Assembly: GCA_035642125.1 (NCBI GenBank)
Contig: DASQSZ010000062.1
Coordinates: 1 to 18,913 of the forward strand
Length of the DNA stretch: 18,913 bases
Direction of reading: 5' to 3'
Source of the DNA: CALAED01 sp937891035
GTDB taxonomy: Bacteria; Actinomycetota; Actinomycetes; Streptosporangiales; Streptosporangiaceae
The notes under the pieces were generated by a model. The model made no database searches. It was not told the DNA's origin and saw nothing but the letters and a program-made list of their open reading frames with translations. A program made the position numbers and the translations under genes. Shown in pieces: positions 6,994-11,853 of this stretch. Every line of letters begins with the position of its first letter. Within the stretch, counting starts at the first letter, position 1.

Positions 6994-7640
6994 GAAGGCA
7001 CCTGCCCGTCGCCGTCGCTTCGTCTCTTGTGCCGGGCCCGCCGTACCGGGCCGCCCCGGCCGTCCCCTTGATGTGTCGTGCGACGCAGGCCGGGCCGTAC
7101 GGCGATGGCGCCGGGGTCGGTCCACAGGCCCTCGTCGCGGCTCTGCCAGTAGTTGATCCACGAGCTTTGTCCCCAGGCGCGCTGGTCGATGGGGCGCTGC
7201 AATCGGTTCAGATCGGCCGCCCGCCCCTGGCCGTCCGCGCGTTCGTACGCCTCCAGCCACACGCAGCGCATGTCCGGGTACACCTCACAGGCCCCGTCCG
7301 CCCCGACGCCGCCGCACGGCCCGTTGCGCATCTGCTTGGGGCAGCTCATCGGGCACGCGTACCCGGTTACGGGAAGCGCACACTGGCCGCACATCGAACA
7401 GCCGAACAAGTCGGTCTTGACCCGCTCTTCGGCCGCGGTGAACAGCCTGCGCAGGCGCGGAAAGGACTCGAGCCGGGCCGCGAGGCCCCGATAGAAGGCG
7501 TTCGGCCGCACCAGCCGCTGAACGCGGTACATCGAGCGGGCGGACAGGCGGGGACTGTGGGGACGCGGCTGTCGGCGGCCGCGCGCGGTGTCGGCCGACT
7601 CGCTTTCCGGAGCCTGAATCGCCGGCGTCACGTGGCTCAC
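6990..7640 (-). CDS. MetV-like zinc/iron-sulfur partner of MTHFR (methylene-tetrahydrofolate reductase C-terminal domain protein)
   Basis: 216 residues with a cysteine-rich core: FGCSMCGQCALPVTGYACP, MSCPKQMRNGPCGG, then DGACEVYPDMRCVWLEAYER. The cysteines are at 81, 84, 87, 96, 100, 109, 118 and 126. This is the MTHFR_C family, the partner called MetV in acetogens, where it forms a MetVF complex and takes part in electron supply to the reductase. Residues 1-36 and the Arg-rich tail after 180 are low in complexity and not recognised. Two GTG starts are possible: 7640, or 7631, which has AGAGG at spacing 8. The stop overlaps the metF start by 4 bases (ATGA), so equal expression with MetF is expected. 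A broken purU lies directly upstream. Family call is strong; its electron donor in this host is unknown. Confidence 0.85.
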   Translation of the reverse strand: MSHVTPAIQAPESESADTARGRRQPRPHSPRLSARSMYRVQRLVRPNAFYRGLAARLESFPRLRRLFTAAEERVKTDLFGCSMCGQCALPVTGYACPMSCPKQMRNGPCGGVGADGACEVYPDMRCVWLEAYERADGQGRAADLNRLQRPIDQRAWGQSSWINYWQSRDEGLWTDPGAIAVRPGLRRTTHQGDGRGGPVRRARHKRRSDGDGQVPS

Positions 7641-7659
7641 CTCTTTCCGCTCTATCCGG

Positions 7660-7984
7660 GACCGTCGCGCCGACCAGTTTTACGCCGCGTTCATGGGCGG
7701 CGCGGTACGGGTCGGCCCGCACTAAAGCCGGCGGGAAACCGTGATGGATATTGATGATCGGCGCAGTGAACTCGCTGAGAAAGGAAGGCGGGCGATAGGG
7801 TCTGCGTGTAACGGGCCGGCACATCGACGTCGAAAACGAAGATCGCCATACGCTTCGGCTCGGCGGCCTGGGTCATCATCCAGCGCCTGGGCAACGCTTC
7901 GGAAAAGCCGGCGAAAGCCGCCTCCTTCTCGCCAAAGCGGTCGTCCGGGCCGTGGCCGGAACAGGTGATCAACAGCCGTGCCAT
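7660..7984 (-). pseudogene. purU: Broken purU (formyltetrahydrofolate deformylase)
   Basis: PurU releases formate from 10-formyl-tetrahydrofolate. One frame begins MARLLITCSGHGPDDR (the N-terminal ACT-domain strand), jumps to RRWMMTQAAEPKRMAIFV (the ACT-to-catalytic junction), then to ARYTQTLSPAFLS. A second frame continues SEFTAPIINIHHGFPPALV and DPYRAAHERGVKLVGATV, matching the conserved catalytic PurU segment with its IHH motif. About 100 or more residues between AIFV and ARYTQ are missing, much of the ACT domain is gone, there is a frameshift near 7775, and the end with the catalytic Asp (DEGPI region) is absent. The remnant, about 108 codons against about 285 in the family, lies directly before the MetV-like gene in the same direction, so it was probably the first gene of this one-carbon operon. 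Confidence 0.85.
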
Positions 7985-8328
7985 ATCGCGATAACGGTCG
8001 TCGAACGAGCGTTCCGCCCACTGACTTGGCAAGCGTCCTTGAGACGCGACATGGGCTCGCACGATTACCACTGTGGCCGACGCCAAGTCCCCATTTCATC
8101 GCCTGGCGGCACAAGCCTGTCGGCCGACGTCTTGTGGCACAGCACAAAGTGTGACGGATTTTCCCAGGTGAACGGCCTGGCGTGAGTCCGGCGTCACCGC
8201 GGGCGTACCAGATGAGTAACGAGCCGGTTTCTGGGAACTACCAACTAGCCATCCTGGACTTGTTGTCCAACGCTGAGCAGACGACAATCAGGGCGAGGGT
8301 TGGTGCGGAGGGCTCATGAGGAGATCGC
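7985..8328. other. Intergenic region between the methyl-metabolism operon and the secreted-protein gene
   Basis: This stretch separates two divergent units. It must contain the promoter for the plus-strand gene at 8329 and probably the original promoter of the purU-metV operon. I see no convincing -35/-10 pair. Small dyads occur (TTGTG-GCACAG-CACAA around 8132-8147; ACAAG at 8111 with CTTGT at 8131), and one short open frame at 8212-8319 is listed separately. No RNA gene was recognised. Confidence 0.4.
8212..8319 (+). CDS. Possible short ORF (35 residues) upstream of the secreted protein
   Basis: An ATG-to-TGA frame encoding MSNEPVSGNYQLAILDLL followed by SNAEQTTIRARVGAEGS. Its stop overlaps the start of the AGGAG ribosome-binding site for the gene at 8329, which would allow translational coupling. 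The AILDLL stretch recalls the hydrophobic ILxLQ box of class III lanthipeptide leaders, but there is no cysteine and no Ser-x-x-Ser core, so it is not a lanthipeptide precursor as it stands. There is no good ribosome-binding site before the ATG, and third-position G/C is weaker than in neighbouring genes. It may not be translated. Confidence 0.2.
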   Translation: MSNEPVSGNYQLAILDLLSNAEQTTIRARVGAEGS

Positions 8329-10173
8329 GTGCGGCGTAAGCCGGACCGGGTGCGCGCGCGCCAGGTGCCGCCGCGCAAGCTGGGCCCCCCAGGTTTCCTG
8401 TGGGCGGCCCTACTCATGCGCGGGGCGCGCCCGCCGCTGCGGATCGCGAAGTCGATGCGCCGTCTCCTCGTCGTCGGCGGGCTGCTGATCTGCGGATGGC
8501 TGCTCGGCAGCCCGCAGTCCGCGCACGCCGCCGACGTGGCACCGCCCCCGGCCATGTCCAACGCGGCGGACGGCATCCGGGCGATCACCACGCACGGCGC
8601 CGCCACGCGCACCCGCGATCACGACGTCTCGACCGCCGGCGCGCCCGGCCGCCCGCATCGCCGCCACGCGGACAGAGCGGACAGAGCGGACAGGGGGGAG
8701 AGGGCGGACAGGACCGCCCACCCGATGTTCACGCGTCCGGCCGACGCGGTGGCGACCCGGTCATCGGCTCCATTGGCACGCACCCAGTCGGACAAGGCCG
8801 TGCGCGACATCCTGACCGGCACCCGGCAGGCCGTCCACCAGATACCGGCGGCGGCCGAGCCGATCTCTCGCGGCCCCCAGGCGCACGCCCGTCCTGCCAC
8901 CCGGAGCGCCGGCTCGGCGGTGCTCGGCCAGACCCAGGCGTTCGCTAAGCTCCCGGCGCTCCATGCTCCCTTAGAGCCCGGCCCCGCCGCGGCGTCCCAC
9001 GGCGCCGCCGTGCCGGCCCCCCTTCCGGTCTTCGCCGAGCTCTCCCAGGCTCCCAGTCCGGCGACGCATGCCATCGGCGCCCTCCCCGACCTCGTCACCG
9101 GCCCGTTCCGCGGCACCTCCGGGCTCGGTCCGCCGCCGTTCTTCGGCGCGGGAATTCCCGGGCTGGTCACGCATGCCGTCAGCAGCGTTATCGGCTCGCT
9201 CCACGGCACCACGGCACTCGACCCGGCGACCGCGCTTCGCGACACCACCGGGCTCGACCCGCACCTGGCCTTCGCCGCGCCCGCCGGCGTTCCGGGCGCC
9301 GCCCCGGCCCTCGTCACCGGGCTGACCGGGCATCCCCTTCCGCTGGTCGGTGGCATCGTGGCCCTCCCCGGCTCGGGGACCGACGTCATCGGTTCTGGGC
9401 CGGGCATCATCCAGCGCCCGTACGATGCCATCGGAGCCGTCGCGGCCCTGGTCAGCGGCCCGGCCGGCGTACTCACCGGACCACTTGGCGCCCTCGTCCC
9501 CACGGCTCTCGGCACGAAGGCGCTCGACGCCCTCACCGCGCCGCTCAAGAGCGTGCTCCGGCAGCTCGGCCGGCTCACCACGCACCTGCTCGCGCAGGTC
9601 GCCGGCCTGCTTGAACCCATCGCGAGGCTCCTCGGACCAATCGACCGGCTCGGCCTCACGGGCGCCTTGGCCGACGCCACGCCGCTCGGGTCGGTGCTGC
9701 CGCCGGCCGGCCTCGCGACCGCGTGCGCGCCCCCCGGACCTTCGCCCCCCGGTGGCCCCTGGCCCGCGACCGCGGTGCCCGCCGGGTCGGGCCAGATCGC
9801 CGCCGGCGGGTCCGTGGAGCAGTTGACCGCCTACCCACCGGCCGCCCCCGCCGCCCAGCCGCTCGGCGTCGGGCCCTACGCCGTCACCTCGGATTTCTTG
9901 TGTGGGCAGTGGCCGCAGCCACCGCGCTCGCCCGATGTGGCGCACGCCTACCTGAGCGGGCAGAGCACCGATCCGTTCTCGCCGGGCGACTCGAACGTCC
10001 CCTTGTCCGGCACCTCGAATCGGGCCCTGTCCGGCTCGTCGCACAACGACGGCGGCGGCGACACCCCGCATTCGTGGCAGGCGCGCGTCCCCGAGGCGTT
10101 CGTGCCCGCCGGATTTGTCGCTCCTCCCGCCATCAGCACCGCGGCGGACGAGCCCGCTTTCTCGCCCGATTGA
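8329..10173 (+). CDS. Large secreted Ala/Pro/Gly-rich protein of unknown function
   Basis: 614 residues. GTG 8329 is chosen because AGGAG lies 5 bases upstream. An Arg-rich stretch of about 42 residues precedes MRRLLVVGGLLICGWLLG (43-60) and SPQSAHA|ADV, a classical signal peptide with an Ala-x-Ala-like cleavage site near residue 67. A start at ATG 8455, giving a normal-length signal peptide, is possible but has a weak ribosome site. The mature part is low complexity. It has short Asp-Arg-Ala repeats from a 9-base tandem repeat at 8668-8693, then loosely repeated Gly/Leu/Val segments such as IGALPDLVTGPF, GIPGLVTHAV and GAVAALVSGPAGVLTGPLG, and ends in a Ser/Gly-rich tail. Only three cysteines follow the signal and no enzyme motif is visible. 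It precedes the RamR-like regulators, so a cell-surface or developmental role is possible but only inferred. Confidence 0.75.
   Translation: MRRKPDRVRARQVPPRKLGPPGFLWAALLMRGARPPLRIAKSMRRLLVVGGLLICGWLLGSPQSAHAADVAPPPAMSNAADGIRAITTHGAATRTRDHDVSTAGAPGRPHRRHADRADRADRGERADRTAHPMFTRPADAVATRSSAPLARTQSDKAVRDILTGTRQAVHQIPAAAEPISRGPQAHARPATRSAGSAVLGQTQAFAKLPALHAPLEPGPAAASHGAAVPAPLPVFAELSQAPSPATHAIGALPDLVTGPFRGTSGLGPPPFFGAGIPGLVTHAVSSVIGSLHGTTALDPATALRDTTGLDPHLAFAAPAGVPGAAPALVTGLTGHPLPLVGGIVALPGSGTDVIGSGPGIIQRPYDAIGAVAALVSGPAGVLTGPLGALVPTALGTKALDALTAPLKSVLRQLGRLTTHLLAQVAGLLEPIARLLGPIDRLGLTGALADATPLGSVLPPAGLATACAPPGPSPPGGPWPATAVPAGSGQIAAGGSVEQLTAYPPAAPAAQPLGVGPYAVTSDFLCGQWPQPPRSPDVAHAYLSGQSTDPFSPGDSNVPLSGTSNRALSGSSHNDGGGDTPHSWQARVPEAFVPAGFVAPPAISTAADEPAFSPD
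8668..8693 (+). repeat. 9-base tandem repeat in the secreted-protein gene
   Basis: Nearly three copies of GCGGACAGA in a row, coding Asp-Arg-Ala repeats. A related unit, GCGGACAGG, recurs at about 8704. The repeat lies in the spacer just after the signal peptide and is likely prone to length change in whole codons. Confidence 0.75.
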
Positions 10174-10341
10174 TCGCGGTCTGCCCGCGGCCGACAGCTG
10201 GGCGCTGCTCCGGACAGATTTGAATCTCGTTCGGAGTTCGTGGCCGCCGGGCCTCTTTATCCGCCAGCCGCATTGAAACCCCTACGCGCCTTGAGACAGG
10301 CGTATTTCACACGCGGTGAGTGAACAGAGAGGCATGAGACC
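10174..10341 (+). other. Gap between the secreted-protein gene and the first regulator
   Basis: 168 bases without a recognised gene. A weak hairpin (CGCGG-TCTGC-CCGCG, 10175-10189) follows directly after the stop codon and could be a poor terminator. The rest must include the ribosome site (AGAGG near 10327-10332) and possibly the promoter of the regulator gene. Confidence 0.35.
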
Positions 10342-10962
10342 TTGATCCGTACGCTAATATGTGAAGATGTACGTTTGCTCCGCGCCGGATTGGTCGCGCT
10401 CCTTTCCCGGCCGACCGATATAGAAGTTATCGCACAACTGCAAAGCAGTGATCTCATCGAGCCGGTGGCCCGAGTGCTGCGGCCAGACGTCGCTGTCATC
10501 GACATCGACATGTCCGGCAGCCAGGCGGCGCTGCTGCGGCTACGCGACGCGCTGCCGGCCTGCCATACCCTGGCCCTGTCCGACCGACTTGGGCACGACA
10601 CCCAGCCGCGCACCGCGAGCCGCTTCGCGCATGGCATCATCCGCAAAACCGCACCACCGGATCTCATCCTCGGTGCGCTGCGGCGCGTCGCCAGTGGACA
10701 GAAGGTGATCGATCCCACCCTCCACGGCGCTGCCGCCCGAATGGCCGGAAATCCGCTCACGCCGCGCGAGGCCGACGTGCTCCGGATCGCGGCGGAAGGC
10801 TACTCGACCGCGGAGATCGCCACACGACTCGGCCTGTCCCCCGGAACCGTCCGCAACCATATTTCGAGCGCCATCTCCAAGACCGGCACACGTAACCGCA
10901 TCGACGCTATTCGAATCGCGAATGAGGAGGGCTGGCTGCTGCCTTCGGCGCCGCCGATCTAA
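10342..10962 (+). CDS. RamR-like LuxR/NarL-family response regulator
   Basis: 206 residues: an N-terminal receiver and a C-terminal LuxR-type DNA-binding domain. The receiver keeps the phosphorylation pocket: Glu8 and Asp9 in ICEDVRLLRAG, acceptor Asp54 in DVAVIDIDM, a Ser in TLALSD and Lys102 in GIIRKTAPP. The helix-turn-helix is LTPREADVLRIAAEGYSTAE, then IATRLGLSPGTVRNHISS. The protein ends NRIDAIRIANEEGWL, nearly identical to the end of the next gene, so the two are paralogues. The start is a TTG with AGAGG about 10 bases upstream. No histidine kinase gene is nearby. RamR, which controls the SapB lanthipeptide genes in Streptomyces, is an orphan regulator of this type; the neighbouring LanKC gene makes the same role likely here. 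Confidence 0.88.
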   Translation: MIRTLICEDVRLLRAGLVALLSRPTDIEVIAQLQSSDLIEPVARVLRPDVAVIDIDMSGSQAALLRLRDALPACHTLALSDRLGHDTQPRTASRFAHGIIRKTAPPDLILGALRRVASGQKVIDPTLHGAAARMAGNPLTPREADVLRIAAEGYSTAEIATRLGLSPGTVRNHISSAISKTGTRNRIDAIRIANEEGWLLPSAPPI

Positions 10963-11139
10963 CAAATACATAACGCAAACGGACGCTTACCTAACGTCAT
11001 CAGCCCGTACTCCGACTTCTGCGCTTTGTCAAATAATTTGACTTTTGGTGTATATACTGTGTTGACTAACAACATATCTCTTACTCGAAGTGATCTCGAA
11101 GATCTGCATGAAACACGTCTATGGGGGGATGCCTGGCAC
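10963..11139 (+). promoter_or_regulatory. AT-rich promoter/operator region of the second regulator
   Basis: This is the most AT-rich stretch in the window. It holds a perfect 15-base palindrome (GTCAAAT-A-ATTTGAC, 11028-11042), a TATACT at 11053-11058 that could be a -10 hexamer, and a small dyad TGTTG-ACTAA-CAACA (11060-11074). A TTGTCA at 11026-11031 could be a -35, but spacing to TATATA (19) or TATACT (21) is long. The second regulator probably has its own controlled promoter here rather than depending only on readthrough from the first. The exact promoter is uncertain. Confidence 0.45.
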
Positions 11140-11784
11140 GTGGCTCTGGCATACGGAGACGGGACGAGTAACGCCGCCTCGATTCGCATCATGATCGCGG
11201 AGGATATGCCGCTGTTGCGGGGTGGGCTGGTCGCCCTCCTGTCCCATGAGGCCGATATCGAGGTCATCGCGGAGGCGGAACGCGGAGATCAGGTCGTGCC
11301 GGTGGCCGTCACCCGGCTCCCCGATGTCGCGTTGATCGGCAGCGAGCTACCGGGCACCGACGGCTACACCGCGGCTCGCCAGTTGTACGAGCGGCTCCCC
11401 AGCTGCCGTAGCCTGATCATGGCGTCATCACCGCGCGCGGGTGATCTGCGCCGGGTGGTGGCGGCCGGGGCGTACGGCTTGGTGTTGCACGCCGCGCAGC
11501 CGAAACACATGGCCAACGCCATCCGCCAGGTCGCCAAGGGGCAACGCGTGGTCGATCCCGACCTCGCCTTCGCCGCCCTGAACACGCCGGACACCCCGCT
11601 CACCCCACGCGAACTCGAGGTGCTGCGCATGGCCGCCCAAGGCGCGCCGCCGCACGACATCGCCGAGGATCTTTGTCTGACCGTGGGCACCGTCCGCAAT
11701 CACCTGACGAGGATCATCAACAAGACCGGCGCGCGGAACCGGGTCGACGCCATCCGGATCGCCGGCGAGGAGGGCTGGATCTAA
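11140..11784 (+). CDS. Atypical RamR-like response regulator lacking the phospho-acceptor
   Basis: About 214 residues, a paralogue of the preceding gene, ending NRVDAIRIAGEEGWI. The receiver keeps the metal-binding Glu-Asp (MIAEDMPLLRGG), but the acceptor aspartate position reads Gly (DVALIGSELPG) and the conserved Lys is replaced (YGLVLHAAQP). It therefore cannot be phosphorylated in the normal way and probably responds to a ligand or to dimerisation with a partner. The LuxR helix-turn-helix is intact (LTPRELEVLRMAAQGAPPHD, VGTVRNHLTRIINKTG). GTG 11140 is chosen because the first receiver strand (SIRIMIAED) must be included; GGGGGG lies about 11 bases upstream. ATG 11191 would cut that strand. 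The gene converges on the LanKC gene across a hairpin. Confidence 0.85.
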   Translation: MALAYGDGTSNAASIRIMIAEDMPLLRGGLVALLSHEADIEVIAEAERGDQVVPVAVTRLPDVALIGSELPGTDGYTAARQLYERLPSCRSLIMASSPRAGDLRRVVAAGAYGLVLHAAQPKHMANAIRQVAKGQRVVDPDLAFAALNTPDTPLTPRELEVLRMAAQGAPPHDIAEDLCLTVGTVRNHLTRIINKTGARNRVDAIRIAGEEGWI

Positions 11785-11804
11785 CCCGCCGGAGCAGATG
11801 CGAG

Positions 11805-11829
11805 CGGCCCGTCCGCGGTGGACGGGCCG
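11805..11829. terminator. Bidirectional terminator between the second regulator and LanKC
   Basis: A perfect 10-bp inverted repeat (CGGCCCGTCC and GGACGGGCCG) with a 5-base loop lies in the 69-base gap between two convergent genes. It is placed to stop transcription from both sides. No T-tract is present on either strand. Confidence 0.75.
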
Positions 11830-11853
11830 GTTATCAGCAGCGCCTGGCGGGCT

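Noticed and set aside
11002..11022. Ser-Pro-Tyr-Ser-Asp-Phe-Cys coded between the two regulators, matching a labionin-type Ser-x-x-Ser-x-x-Cys core
   Set aside because: There is no start codon or leader upstream in that frame, which opens only at the stop of the first regulator. The match is short enough to be chance.
11108..11194. A 28-residue frame (MKHVYGGMPGTWLW...) whose stop overlaps ATG 11191
   Set aside because: It looks like a coupled leader peptide, but no clear ribosome site exists and ATG 11191 would remove the first receiver strand of the regulator. The regulator frame already reads through this region from GTG 11140.
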